Origin: Didymodactylos carnosus
Taxonomy: Eukaryota; Rotifera; Eurotatoria; Philodinida; Philodinidae
Direction: 5' to 3'
NCBI GenBank assembly: GCA_905250885.1
Contig: CAJNOQ010000368.1
Span: 1-53,365, forward strand
DNA: 53,365 nt
Part shown: positions 36,758 to 51,788 of the stretch, one piece after another
Numbering within the stretch: position 1 is the stretch's first letter
Layout: each line of letters starts with the position of its first letter
Made by a program: the position numbers and the translations under genes
The notes under the pieces: generated by a model
Seen by the model: only the letters and a program-made list of their open reading frames with translations
What the model was told of the DNA's origin: nothing
The model's database searches: none

Positions 36758-39060
36758 ATGTCTCTTGATTTACCGGAATGCACATCCGTTGTCGTTCAAA
36801 ACAATGTACAGGCAATTCAACCATCGTCAGAGTATTTCGTTATACCAACGCATTCGTCTCCGATAATCGATTCAACTATAGAAAACATTCGAATCTTACA
36901 TGATGAATCATTTCAATCCTCCTCAACATCGAATTCAAAGGGTAGTAGTAGCAATAGTAAATCATCATCGTCATCTGCAAAAATGTTTCATAGAATTCAT
37001 CAAGCCAGTGATTTCAATTCGCCACTTATGTTTTCACGATGTACATCGATTGATACATTATCGAGTTATGGAATTCAATCTATTAACGAATCGTATACAT
37101 CAGAGTGTAGTAGTGTAAAACCATCCGGAATTATCTCACCATCAGACTTACCAGCTTCACCAGGAGAAGAAAGTCCAACACACGGTAATACAAACGCAAC
37201 GTTAATGAATCATACAGCAAATTATACAATTATTGAAAAAACTATTCTTATTCAGAATTGTTCACGCGAGGAAAGTTTTTGTAGCTATGCCGATATGGAT
37301 AATCCAGATGAGGTTAAATTATTTAAATGCGAAGATTCAGAAATGCATAGCAGACGACCATTGAATGCTGATGTAATGGATAATGATGAAGAAGCGAGAG
37401 AAGAATATTCTATAAAAGAATCTAATAATTTTTTTATTAACAATGACAATTCAACAACTCAAACACCAATACAAGATAATATGCGATATATAGTACGTAT
37501 TTCATCGATTTTTATGCAAAAGTTTGATAGACAGGATCAGCTTTGAACAAAAAATTTGACAACTCTGGTGAATGTTTTATTATTAGATAGCTATTGTCTC
37601 AATAAATAATATACATATGATTTTGTTGTATGGATAAAACTGAAATGATTCACCAAAAACACTATGTAATAAACTCTTTTTTTCTTTATTAGCCAACATT
37701 ATTATGTGCAAGAATAGATAACCCAAATGGTTTTGATACATCTCCATACGATAATATAGTCAATGACGATAGTTTTCGTGTTTACAATACACAATGCGAC
37801 GATGATTTTGATGATTCAACGTCCCTTAGTAATGATTTAGCAATGTTGTTGAATAAAACAGATGAACAATTATTTCACTTACATCCACATCATGATTTAA
37901 GTATAATTAAAGAAGAAAGTAGTATGATTGACGATAAACCAAATATAGAGAAGAACAGCAATGAAGAAGACGAGAATAGTATCCACGACAGCATACAAAT
38001 TTTGTACAATTTGATAAAAAAACCACATTGGACTAGAATATCCTCATCACCACCACAATTGCCTGACAGGGTATGAATTGTATTTGTTTATCACATGACA
38101 GAAATTTAAATATGTTGACTAAACGTCACGTAAAATAAATCTTAAAAGAATAAGACAGGAAAAATGTCTTTAAGTAGCTTTATTTTGTATTAATCGTTTT
38201 TACCAAATTATCTATTTTTGTACTTTAGACGCGTGCTCTATCTCCATCTGAAGATGAAGTCGACACAGATAAATATACTTTAAACGAAGAAGATGATTAC
38301 GACTATAATTTGATTGAATTATCATCACAAATGATCCAGAATGATCAGAAGCGTTCTTTTTCAAATGATTCTGTTCAGTCGAATTTGTCTACATCTCATC
38401 AACGGAAAAAACGTTGTAATAAAAATGAAAGTGAAAGAACACATCTGGCTGCATCGTTTAAAACCGATTATAAACAAGGCAATGAGAATGATCCAGAACT
38501 AGAACAGGACGATGAATATTGCAGTGATGAAAACGATGATTATGATGTTAAAAAAGGTCAGGAACTTATACGAGCGTTTATACGTGATACGTTATCAAAA
38601 AAATCATCGAATCAAAATCATTCGTCTGAGTCTATACAAGAACCAGAAACGATTTGTTGTCCACTGAACACACCTTTAACAACGTCAAATTCAAGTAGTA
38701 ATGCGTCATCAACAAAATCCTGTTCCTTTTTGTCCGCATCAAGACAGAAAACAACTTATAAAGAACAGGAAAATTCTAATTATTATCGTAGCAAAAGTAC
38801 ACCGGCTCTTACAAAACCCAGATGGAACAGAGACACATACCGATCAAAACAGGATATTTGCAAGGTAGCATGTCCTTCTGTTAGCCTTCGCAGTTTCTTG
38901 TTGTTCATGTTTTTTCATGCTGTTTTGAATTTAGGATCATATCACCCAATCCGAGCATTCATCATCTACGAACATTATTCAAGTCCATCAAACTCGCACA
39001 TCAGAACTTCGACTTCGTCAAGCACAACAAAAGCAGCAACGACAACAGCAACGTAATTAA
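36758..39060 (+). CDS. apc: APC-like protein without armadillo repeats
   Basis: Exons 36758-37492, 37693-38070, 38229-38864 and 38935-39060 join in frame to 624 codons. Residues 88-140 match the vertebrate APC unit made of a beta-catenin-binding 20-residue repeat followed by an Axin-binding SAMP motif: SPLMFSRCTSIDTLSSYGIQ ... SGIISPSDLPASPGEESP. In human APC the equivalent is PLMFSRCTSVSSLDSF ... SGIISPSDLPDSPGQT (recalled). The remainder is disordered, Ser/Asn/Asp-rich, with acidic runs and a Gln-rich tail (QAQQKQQRQQQ). No oligomerisation coiled coil or armadillo repeats occur in these exons or in the 1.4 kb upstream. APC scaffolds the destruction complex; here only the catenin/Axin-binding portion is visible. 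The ATG follows an acceptor-like AG, so upstream non-coding or distant exons are possible. Confidence 0.8.
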
Positions 39061-40939
39061 TCCTCTCATTATCTTTCTGCTTCAGTCAGATATTTGTTTT
39101 TTATTTTCCATTTACATACTGCTAACGTATTTTCTTTGTCAGATGAATATTGCCTTGTTTTTTAAATTTGTTTTTATTATAAATAAATTGTTTTCTTTCA
39201 ATACACAATCAAAGAGTCTTATTTTACTCAACTTTTTGTTCTTACTCAAAAGCCTTTTTGATGAAGAATGTTTTTCAGATAAATGTTTTCTCGTGCACGA
39301 TCTAAAACTTCCGTTTTCGAGCACGTATCTCTTTTTACATATATAAGTTTTTGTATACTATTTTTTTTTGTAAACATTATTTGTTCAAATAAAATTTGAA
39401 AATAGTCTTGATGGTGAGATAATTAAAGATAATATATGTGTTACAATACAAGACTTTTCAAGAAAACAGGATGTAGACATAACTAACTGTTTCAGCAGAT
39501 TTCGATTGTCATTTTAAGAATCGTGAGATGGAAAATACTAGCTGCGTCAGTCGTTCAAGTTGATACTTGGAGATTTTTGATGAATCTCTCTCGAGTTTGT
39601 TTGAATATTTCGTCCAAGTACTTGGTTACTTGATAAGTACTTCAAAAAATTGGCAGTTATTGTTATCTTAATTACTCACTTGTCGTGTACATTCACAAGT
39701 GCTTCTCTAAGATTGAAATACTTGGTTTTATTGTAACGAAGTTCTGTGCGAGAATACTGATCAAGTAAAATATCAAGTACGTGCAAGTGCAGATTTGAAA
39801 TCACAAGTGAATTTACTACTGAAAAAGGGCCAAGTACCGGCTTCATTACGTGAATGAAGTACTTATCTCAAGTATATTCACTAGGATCTGTTCTAAACCA
39901 GCGGAGTAAGACTACTCTAGTAAGTGCATTATTGTGCAAGCACTTAGACAAGTACTTGGGAAAGTAATGTCCAGGATACCTGAAGTTTTTTGCCAGTAAA
40001 AAAAGTGCTTATCAAGTAAATTAACAAATACAGGTACTTGATAATTACCTGTAAATAAAGTATTTAACGCGAAACTTCATAAATACTTGCGAATGTATGC
40101 AAGCAACCAAAGTTCTTTCAAGCACCCGGTACATATCAAATCTAGATATATTCGACAAGTGCTTAAGTACTTTTGAAAATTTTCAAGTAACTTAGTGCTT
40201 GGTCACAAGTACATTCACTAGGGTATACATCATCCCAGTTGTCACTATAAGCAACGTGTTTCTCTACTTACAATTAGAAAGCTGCTGTTTCTAAAAACGT
40301 ATTGAGCAGCTTAGCGTTGTTCAAGACTAACGGAGAAAACACTATTCTGTCTAGTGTCTTAGAAAAGTGCCTGAGTTTTGAGAAACACGAGTGTTGTAAT
40401 CGATCTTAAAACTGCAGCATTCAGACGCTTTGACAGTGGCACTAATGTCGCTGTATGAAACTCTGTATCCAAATAGTCGCATGAAGGCATTGAGAGAGAA
40501 ATGTTTTTATTTTAAAAAACTCTGTTAAAATAGCATAGTTCTGTAGTGAATAGATAGTATTTGAAATTAACAATAAGATACATAGTGTATGGTAATTGGT
40601 TGAACGAATCAGCCATACTATCTATATTCATTTGTTTTGTTTGTTTGCTTGCTTATGTTTGCACTGAATTAAAGTCTAGTAATAAGCTGTTAGTTTTTTT
40701 GTTTCTTTCTTTTGTTTCTGATCCCTGACTTTTCATTATTTGGTTTTTATATGGTCAACTGAAAAGAGTAACAACGAGAAAATGTGTGGTTGTACATATG
40801 TCAGATAAAAGTCGGTCACAGTGGTTGTCTGGAAACTTGATGGATTATAGTTTGTAATAAAACCTAACAAAATAAAATGGTAACTTGTGCACTTAACACA
40901 TTAGTTCGTAAGAATACATTCTTCTTTTTTAAGATTGCA
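39061..40939. other. Intergenic region dominated by the CAAGTACTTG island
   Basis: The APC 3' flank (39061-39400) has AATAAA-like sites near 39180 and 39387. A 670-bp palindrome-word island follows. From about 40225 to 40860 the sequence is ordinary AT-rich and probably NLK promoter and 5' UTR; TTCTTTTTTAAG at 40922-40933 resembles an acceptor just before the second candidate NLK ATG. Confidence 0.55.
39555..40222. repeat. CAAGTACTTG palindrome-word island
   Basis: Perfect copies CCAAGTACTTGG (39614-39625) and CAAGTACTTG (39949-39958) are embedded in dozens of half-sites and variants (CAAGTA, TACTTG, AAGTGCTT, CAAGCACTTA, GGTACTTGATAA). Two stretches ending AAGTATATTCACTAGG (to about 39895) and AAGTACATTCACTAGG (to about 40219) are direct copies, suggesting two adjacent units. 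It is the largest island in the window. Confidence 0.8.
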
Positions 40940-43578
<2,639 letters not shown>

Positions 43579-45169
43579 CTGTAAACGAATCAAATCTTTT
43601 TTTTCCTATTATTTGTGCTCATCTTTTACTGTATCATATACGTAATCTCATACTCTTTTTATGTTTTTGATATGTATCTTAATCATCCAATGCATTTTCT
43701 TCTTACTTTTGTTTCAAACAAGTATATGGTTTATCGGCCTGTGGTTATGATTTTGTTCTCTTTTCCTGTGTACAACACAACTCTTTTTTTTCTATACTTC
43801 TCTCAGGATGTCATGTTCCTCAAAGCAGGAACTCTAGCTTTCAGACATTTTTTTTGTCGGATAAAAGGTTGAGAAGGTATAAAAACATTGGAATATTTTG
43901 ATTTAGTTATTTTGTCGGCGTGTGCATTTATCTGTGTGTTTTATTTTACATCTGCCAATTATCCTATCTAGTGCTCTACATTTTTGTTTTTGTTTTTTTT
44001 TGTTACACTCAGGTGCTTAAAGTAACATCGGGCTAAGTCATACCGGTTTTACTTACTCTTTTTCGCTCAAACACTTATACTATATACATATGTCTTCTGT
44101 CAGATTCTTTTAACCTTTATTTGCATGAATGTGTACGTGTTGGTTTTTTTTACCTATGTAATAAGACTGAGAGACAGAATAAGCTCATTGAACAGATAAT
44201 GATGTCTTTTTTTTATATATTTTTACTAAATTGATTTTGTGAGCCGATCTACTTTGCTATTGGCTCAAGATTTCTTTTCGTGCTTAGCACATAACTGGAA
44301 ATGGGACTGTGTTTTGTTTTATTCAGATATGAAATAGTAAATGTAGCCAAACATAAAACATATGGCTTTCATACGTACAATGAATCTTATAATGTTCTGC
44401 TGCGCGGGATCATCTGTCTCTAAAAACTCATACTTCTTCATTTTATGACAATATTGTCAGATTTCTATTCATCTATGTAAATGTTTTCTCGTTTTTTGTT
44501 GTCATGTCATGTTCGTGTGTCAGATACAACTTTTATCTGCTGTTTTTTTTTTTCTGTGTGTGTGTGTGTGTGTGTGCGACGCAATAAATGATAGTAGAGT
44601 AGTTACAATGGGCATGTAAAAAATGCTTTTTAAATAATAACTTAGATGATGTTCCCTAATTTCATTTGCTCAATCCTTCTATACTATCAGGAGAGTTGTA
44701 GTCTCTCTTTTTCTTTCTATTCTTATTTATTCACCTCAGAGATGTTGTTATTGTTTGTCTTGTACGTAGAATGACTAATAATATGCTTTAAGGATTTAAA
44801 TAATTGATTTATTGTGCTTTGTTTACTCTTTTCTTCATCTGATTCAATTTTCACATTGCTTTTTCTTATCGAACATGTGCGCATTTCTTATATAAAACTT
44901 AGATTTGTTGTTATTTGATTTTTCATAGATCATCACACATATATAATCTTTTTGTTTGTTTTATTTCTGATAATATTATATAAAAATAAAAATAGAAAAA
45001 TATAATAACGATTTAATCTTATTTGACTTTTTATCCCCATTACATAGTCTAGATGCATACTATTATTTATGTTGATTTATTCAAGTACATTAGAAAATAT
45101 ATTAGAAAAAGACATTTTAAATTAAAAAAATGAGTTTCATAATTCATAATTAGATTTAGTATCATGATT
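43579..45169. other. Intergenic, T-rich NLK 3' flank
   Basis: Strongly T-rich on the plus strand to about 44960, with a (TG)n run at 44555-44577. Open frames here are low-complexity hydrophobic artefacts of T-runs. It is probably NLK 3' UTR plus the shared 3' flank with the convergent minus-strand gene. Confidence 0.5.
44555..44577. repeat. (TG)n microsatellite
   Basis: About eleven TG dinucleotides downstream of NLK. Ordinary simple repeat. Confidence 0.9.
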
Positions 45170-47229
45170 TCAATAAACAACTACAATGGCTTTATCTTGA
45201 AATGGTTTCATATTTGATACGGTTAATAAATCTTTCTTTGGATGTTTGATATAGTAGTTGGAATAGAAGTTGTGAATGGGCGCATTTACCTAAAACAAAA
45301 CAAATATTTTTAGAAATAGAAATTCATAGCGTTAAATGTCAACGCGTAAACATAAATATCTCTTATCTTTCTGATAATATGTAACAAAAGAAAGTGGTAA
45401 AATATAGAAATAATTTCACATTGATAAATATTAGTGAGCAATTAGGCAAATTCAGGAAGTTATTGAGTTTTCTTTGAGAGTAAGGCGTTCTGAGTACGAA
45501 TGCTATAGATTCTGAACAGGATTACATTTTCACATGAAACTGTCTTAAGATATGAATGATCTGTGATGTAGATATCCATAGTATATATATATTTAGGATA
45601 AGTCTTCTATACAAATCTTTACTCTCTATTAAGTCTTTTATTTTCCTTTTGTTTAGTTAACCAGTCTTTATTTTCGTCTAAAAGGTTTATCGTATTGTAT
45701 GCAACAACGCGAGTTGTTTTTTTAACTTATATACAAAAAACAAACAATCACACCATTTTTCAATTAAAAAAAAAATAGAAAAATAATTTGCACTTGATTT
45801 AGATTACTACTGCATCTAAATATGAGACTTATTTTTTTTGTACTTAGCACTGTTCAAAAATGCATCATATTTAAGAATTAACGAAGATTGCTTCTCACTG
45901 TGAAATGCAATTGAATTTAGTGTCAAATACAATAGTTATTGCGTGTATGATTATAAGCTTTTATTTTTTTCTTAGGTAAATTGTGCATTTTTCAGTTAAT
46001 ATAAAAGTGTAAATATATAATATATTTCCTTTTTTTATACGGTGCTGTGGAAAAGATAGCTGTAGATATTTTATAATCTGACAAATGAAACGAATATTTC
46101 CACATATAAATCACATGTTAGATGTTAACAAAAACGACAATTTTATTATATTTGAAGCGAAAGTTATGAAAATAAATGAGATGTTATTTGTTCATTTAAG
46201 ACTAACCAAAATTGTATTCACATCGGAAATTAGTCTTTTACTCTCGGATTTTTTCAGTAAAGACAGTGGCTCATGTTGAAGCATTACACTAAAAACAAAT
46301 TAGAAAAAATGTCTGAAAATTTCTTTGACTTTTAAAGATATCAGTTAAATTTCAGTGTAGAAGAGACTCACGATAATGAATCTTCAAAGTTGACCATAGA
46401 ATCGGTCGGTCTTTCATGTAAAGCACTTTTCATACTAACATTTGCATTCTAAAATGAAAATTGACAATATTATTGAGTTTTAGAAGAAGTCGAAACTCAC
46501 AATAAGATGAGCGTTCATCTGACCACTTCCGTGTCCAGTAGGATCAAAACGAATTTCTCTTAAACTTTTTTTAAGATAGACATCACTGAAAAAAGTTAAT
46601 ATTGTGTATAATTAAATTTTCTATATAGTAAATATTAAGCGCATACATATCTTTTTTCAGATGTGTTACAAAATGTTGATATTTCTGTTCTTCTTTCTGT
46701 TGAGGATCAATAGGTTTTCGTCGTGAACGTCTTCTTTTGGGTGGAGGATACAACGGCGGTTTATGAGTTGGAAGAACATTCGCATTGTACTCCCAACGAG
46801 TTGTAATTTTCGGTAGAACATCTGACCATATTGGTGGATTTGAATTTGGATTTATCCATCTCGGTGGTACTAGAAAAAGTGATAAAAATAGAATAAATTA
46901 GAAGATAGAGTAAATATTTACCATATCCATGTGTTCGTCCAATCCATCTTCGTGGAGGTAAAGGAATTGAATATTTTGCCGATTTGACAGGTGATTGTCT
47001 TCTTGACTTTGATGATTCCTTTTTGGAAACTTTTTCATCAGTCAATCTAGAAAGGATGATTCATCACAATTGCTTTTAAATATCGCTTAAAAAAAGTGAT
47101 TTCTTACTCATCTGAATATTTTTCATTTGTATCACCGCTGTCAGTTTTCATATTTTCATCTTCACTAAATTTTAGTATTGATGATATGTTTGAAACGACG
47201 TTACTTCCTGATTGATTAGAATTTGTCAT
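45170..47229 (-). CDS. Unidentified small basic protein
   Basis: On the minus strand, exons 47229-47108, 47046-about 46935, about 46870-46650, about 46587-46501, about 46451-46372 and one ending at the TGA 46192-46194 join in frame to about 240 residues. The order is an acidic Ser-rich start (MTNSNQSGSNVVSNISSILK), a Lys/Ser-rich stretch, then Pro/Trp motifs: PLPPRRWIGRTHGYG, VPPRWINPNSNPPIWSDVLP, YNANVLPTHKPPLYPPPKRR, and SLREIRFDPTGSGQMNAHL. An exon at 45170-45289 codes in phase for VNAPIHNFYSNYYIKHPKKD ... FQDKAIVVVY and stop. A GTTAGT donor inside the preceding exon (after VNTIL) would splice to it in frame, so this is probably the true or alternative last exon. Repeated Trp/Pro/Arg motifs and small size recall microtubule-inner or axonemal accessory proteins, but I do not recognise the family. 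Confidence 0.6.
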
Positions 47230-48771
47230 CCACCTTTGAAAAAATTGTAATTAATTAAAAGTAGCATAAGTAGTACAACCCATTCACAGCATACAGATAT
47301 ACACCGATACAATCTAATAGTATCGTTGATCGAGATAGACACAAATTCGATATGGTTAAATTTAGTTTAAAACCTTCGTAATCTACCTAATTTAATAATG
47401 AAGTGTTTATTTAAATATTATCAAGAAGTTTATCAGTTAAGAGTATATAATGACAGGACTTTGTGCTGTAAAATAAATATTAAGAAGTTTATCATTGTAT
47501 ATTTTATTATCATATTTTTATCTTTCATTGCCGTTTAGAGTATAGACTACTTCTTTCTGACTACGTTCGCCAAGAGATAATTGAATAGAACTTTACTTTT
47601 GTACTAATTATTCAGCGATCATTTTTTTTTTAAAACATTAACCGTAAGAGTTCTTTTTTCATTCGAGATTAAAACTTTATATCGTATGTTTAAAACTTAC
47701 TTGACTTGGATCTTTTCTATTTGAGAAACTGACACTGTATAATCGAAAAATTATTTTTATATATTAACGAATTTAATCAGTTATAGATTTATAATTCTTT
47801 TACAGAGAACATAGTCAAAAAAAGTTTTACCTCTGAATAAAATATTAAGTATAAAACAATTTTGTTTCTTTTTGAAAAGTGTTCATTTAATATATTTACA
47901 TACGTTACTTTTGTTTCAAATAAATACATCATACTCTTTCTTTGTGCATACTTCTTAAAATCCTATTAAAACACTCGTCTGTTAATTTAAATCTTTTAGA
48001 TGATTGTTTTTTCTCATTATATGTTGATGTAAAAGATAATGGAGATTAATCAATCAATAGATGCACAATTATAGATGCAGTTTTGATCAGAGATGGCAGA
48101 AGGCATAAAAATAGGGTGGGGTCGGTCACCTCAATAGCGTACAAAAAATAATCGAAAGTGGTACGTAGAATATCAAATCCTTTAAAAATAAAGTATACAC
48201 ACAAAACTCTACAGATAATTGAACAGAGTTAAATTAAAATTTAAATAATATGTGACTCGAGTCACATTTGTTTAAAGCCTCTGATTTGACTTGACTCGAA
48301 AATTGAGTGACATTGACTCAACTGTTTGACTTGAGTCATTTATTCAAAAAAATTTTCATTTGCTCTTATAAAAAAATTACAATTTCTAAGATTAAATTTT
48401 TACTTATTCATAACTTTCATCCTAATTGAATATATTGCATCAGAATGATTTTTTTGTACATAAAAACTAAGAACTAGATATCGTGTCATGAAAAAATTGT
48501 TGTATAACATTGTTTATAAAAATAAACAGAAAACGAAAAAATGGCAAAAATAACTTCGACTCGATTCGACTCGGAAGTACTAGTAGTTCGACTTGACTCG
48601 AAAGTGCTACGAAATGATTCGGATTCGACTCAAAAAGTGACTTGACTCGTCCGGCCCTGATATTTGATGTCTGTTTTTTGTTTGTATATAAAAAAAATAG
48701 TTTTAGATGATCAGTATAATTTGCTTAAAACGAACAAACAATACCACTAATCATAATACATATATTACACT
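47230..48771. other. Divergent intergenic region
   Basis: Lies between the divergently transcribed minus-strand gene and the JADE gene, so it should hold both promoters. The right half contains the GACTCGAGTC palindrome island (48250-48658). The rest is AT-rich without coding signal. Confidence 0.55.
48250..48658. repeat. GACTCGAGTC / GACTTGAGTC palindrome-word island
   Basis: The 16-base palindrome TGTGACTCGAGTCACA (48251-48266) opens the patch. Variants follow: TTGACTTGACTCGAA, TTGACTTGAGTCAT, TCGACTCGATTCGACTCGGA, TTCGACTTGACTCGAA, GATTCGGATTCGACTC, GTGACTTGACTCGTCC. The right end (GACTCGTCCGGCCCTG) read in reverse begins CAGGGCCGGACGAGTC, resembling the ends of the small element at 51528-51623 and hAT-type termini. 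Its left partner end is not clear. Confidence 0.75.
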
Positions 48772-51003
48772 ATGATAACTGTACTTCCACGTTTTCGCAT
48801 TACACCATATGGACGAAACTATCGTGTTGAAGAAGAAGACGATGGACATAAAAGCAAAGAGGTATGAATAAGATTTATTCTGTTGTTATCTAAAATGCTT
48901 AATGTTATACTAGAATCTTATTTTTATTTTTAGACATTTAGTACGGATTTTACAATGAAATTCTTAAATGATGGTGAAACAGATATGGAGAATAATATCA
49001 CAGATAATAATTCTTATATTATATTATCTGATACAAATAAAGCCGATTGGGATCGAGGTGTTCAAGTACCATCAGATATAAAAGATATTCCAGTATCAAA
49101 ATATCGTATTATACCTTTATTAACCAATACACCAATGATAAAAGTGTAAATTAAAATAAATTGATCAATTTACAGTCAAATTTATTTCAATTTTTATTTA
49201 GAGCTCGATCTTATATAAATTCTCAAAATGAATGTCAAATATCCAGTGATAAAGCGTGTCATTATGATGACTATGATATGGATGAAATGGATTGTATTTG
49301 GCTTATGAATTATAATAACTTTAGAATTAATAAAAGTAAAAATGAATTCATCCACTCATTTATTTTCTATTTTATCAAAATATATTCTTTAATTATAGAT
49401 TTACCTGTTTTGGACGAAAATGTGTTTGAATATATAATTGAATTATTAGAGCGACAATGTTTAAATGCAATTCGACAATTGAATGATGAAGACGCAATAT
49501 ATTGTGATGTTTGTCGATTGGTTAGATTAGCTAATGAAATTTTTTTCTGCTTACCTATATTGTTTTTGCGTATTTTAGATTGATGATGTAAATGATCTTG
49601 TATTATGTACCAAATGTGATTTAGTAGTACATGCGGTAAAAAAAATTCAATTTTTTTTTTTTCTCGAATCCTAAATTCTACAGTATTTGTAGGGTTGTTA
49701 TGGAAAAACGATAACTGATCATCAGACTATTGATCAACAACAACAGTGGTTATGTCAACCTTGTCGTCTTTCACTTCAACCACAATGTATATTCTGTCCA
49801 AAAACAGGCGGTGCACTAAAATTATCAACGTGAGTACACAATTTAGATGTGATTGTAGCATAATATCAAACATTTTTTTGCTTCTTTTTAGTGATAAGAC
49901 ACATTTGGTTCATTTAACGTGTGCTTTTTGGTTACCTGAAATTCATTTCGATGAATATTTGAATCCAATACTACCTGAGACACAGGTGATAACATTTGAT
50001 GATGGAAAATAAACTTAAAATTGGCATTTTTCTTTTGTTAGCATAGTCAACGTGTTAACGATCCATGTTCACTTTGTACACAAACAAGTGGAAGAAAAAT
50101 TCAATGTTGTCAAAAAAAATGTCGACGTCTATTTCATGTATCGTGTTCATTGTTAGCTGCACAAGAAATGCTTATTGCAGAAAATGAAGATGATTCAAAT
50201 GATGTTCGATTGATTGTATGAGATATAATGTTGATCACAATTTTCGTGCTTTAAAGTTTGATTCTGTGTTTTCAGGCATTTTGTACATTTCACAGTCGAA
50301 AACCTGATATTGAAGAACGAAAACGAAGACGAGAAAAAGCTTTATGTAAACAAAAAAATCGGTAACGTTTAGTTTATCATTATTCAACGTATATTTTTAT
50401 TTGATCAATCTACTTTATTGTTAGATTTGAATTATTCGAGAATTATATTGATATTCATCAAATAAAACGGCAAACTGAAATATTACCTGATATCATTGAT
50501 AGTGTACATACATATTGGAAACTAAAACGAAAGGTAATACTTAAGTTTTTATGTACCATTTCGAAGTAATCTGTAAATTTTATTTTTAGTCGAATAATTA
50601 TCAACCACTTTTCTTTTTACCTCAAGCATATTATCATAGTTATTGTGAAGGAGCAATTGATTTAGATTCATTTAAAGAACATTATCGTCGTGAAAAAGAA
50701 GAGCAACAATTACCAACTATCTCAAATGATATTGAAGAGGATGAAACAAACATGTTGGTAATTTTGGAAAATCTTAATGCGGCATCACCATCATCGACGA
50801 ATCATACGGAAAAATTGACACCACCAATAACAACTACGATTACATCGACGATGAGTAAAAGTCATTTTGCAGAATTAGCTTGTAAAGAACGGATGGAATT
50901 TCTTAATTTTGAACGATCATTGTTTCTAACAATTGAAGCAGAAACCCGTCAAATACGAGGACGACATTCAGCAAAAGTAAATGGGAAAAAACGAGTGTCT
51001 TAG
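48772..51003 (+). CDS. jade: JADE-family EPL1/PHD-finger protein
   Basis: Eleven exons (48772-48861, 48934-49145, 49202-49335, 49399-49520, 49579-49635, 49693-49829, 49892-49985, 50042-50215, 50276-50361, 50425-50533, 50590-51003) join in frame to 542 codons. The N-terminal EPL1-like part has [20 protein letters not shown] and [20 protein letters not shown]. Next is a canonical PHD finger ([28 protein letters not shown]), then the extended zinc-knuckle/PHD pair ([61 protein letters not shown]) and the JADE-type [20 protein letters not shown] block. JADE proteins scaffold the HBO1 (KAT7) histone acetyltransferase complex and read histone H3 tails. BRPF proteins share the PHD module, but no bromodomain or PWWP follows and the YWKLKRK block favours JADE. 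A Gln-rich insert lies in the first finger. Confidence 0.88.
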
Positions 51004-51527
51004 CGGAACATTTTTTTTGAAGATTAATTATTTCTGTCAGATATTTTTCTACTACTAGTCCTACTTTTTTTTTTTATCATCGTCTCAACGATATACTGAA
51101 AATCTATAATGAATAAACATAGCAAAAAAATGTGGTTAAATCGAGGCCCATGGTTGTATGCCCATTAGAAAAAAAAGGAGATTAATCAAAAAAATCCATT
51201 AAGAAAAAATGAGTCTACATTAAAGAAAATAAATGAAATTTTGAAATTTTACAGAAACGAAGATTGAGTGAGATAAATAACCTATCTACGAACTGTCTAC
51301 TTCGAAGAATAACTCGGATCATGTTGCCACTAACGCTGCGAGTAGCATAGGTTAACTGCGTATTCATTGGTATTAGTTCCTTTAGATAACTAGCTCTAGT
51401 TATAAATAAAGCATTGATGTAAATATAACATTCCGAGCAGTCTGAATTCAACACAATAGAAAGATAAAACATGATCTTTTGCGAAGATATCCAGTTTATG
51501 CTTTCCAGTCTTGATCAGACTAGAAGT
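51004..51527. other. JADE 3' flank, otherwise featureless
   Basis: AT-rich sequence with an AATAAA-like site near 51111. No gene or repeat was recognised before the small element at 51528. Confidence 0.5.
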
Positions 51528-51623
51528 CAGAGCTGGGCAAGTCAAGTCAAAAACACGTTAAGTTCAAGTTAAGTCAATTCTGGCTTGACTTGTGATTTGC
51601 AAAATCTGACTTGCCCAGCTCTG
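51528..51623. mobile_element. 96-bp MITE with exact 17-bp terminal inverted repeats
   Basis: CAGAGCTGGGCAAGTCA (51528-51544) and TGACTTGCCCAGCTCTG (51607-51623) are exact inverted copies. The interior is made of AAGTCAAG/CTTGACTT words. CAG-rich ends of this sort resemble hAT-type MITEs. No convincing 8-bp target duplication is seen (CTAGAAGT / GAAGAGGT). The ends and inner word are close to those of the 48250-48658 island. Confidence 0.75.
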
Positions 51624-51788
51624 GAAGAGGTAGACTAACTGTATACTATAACTTTGTATATACCGTCAAACAATTCAGCATGATAAAGACGACAAATATT
51701 TAAATGTTCATATTATCGTGAAAAGCAGTTGGCATTAATGGTGAAAAAAGGACGTGAGCGATTATCTTATGAAATCGGCTAACGCCTG

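Noticed and set aside
39555-40222. Possible CRISPR or satellite array
   Set aside because: No constant-length repeats or spacers; copies are irregular, mixed in orientation and eukaryotic in context.
43615-43872. Plus-strand open frame of 85 codons, hydrophobic
   Set aside because: Its Phe/Leu-rich content is explained by the T-rich NLK 3' flank; there are no homologous motifs.
46085-46279. Plus-strand open frame of 64 codons
   Set aside because: It is antisense to the last exons of the minus-strand gene and resembles no family.
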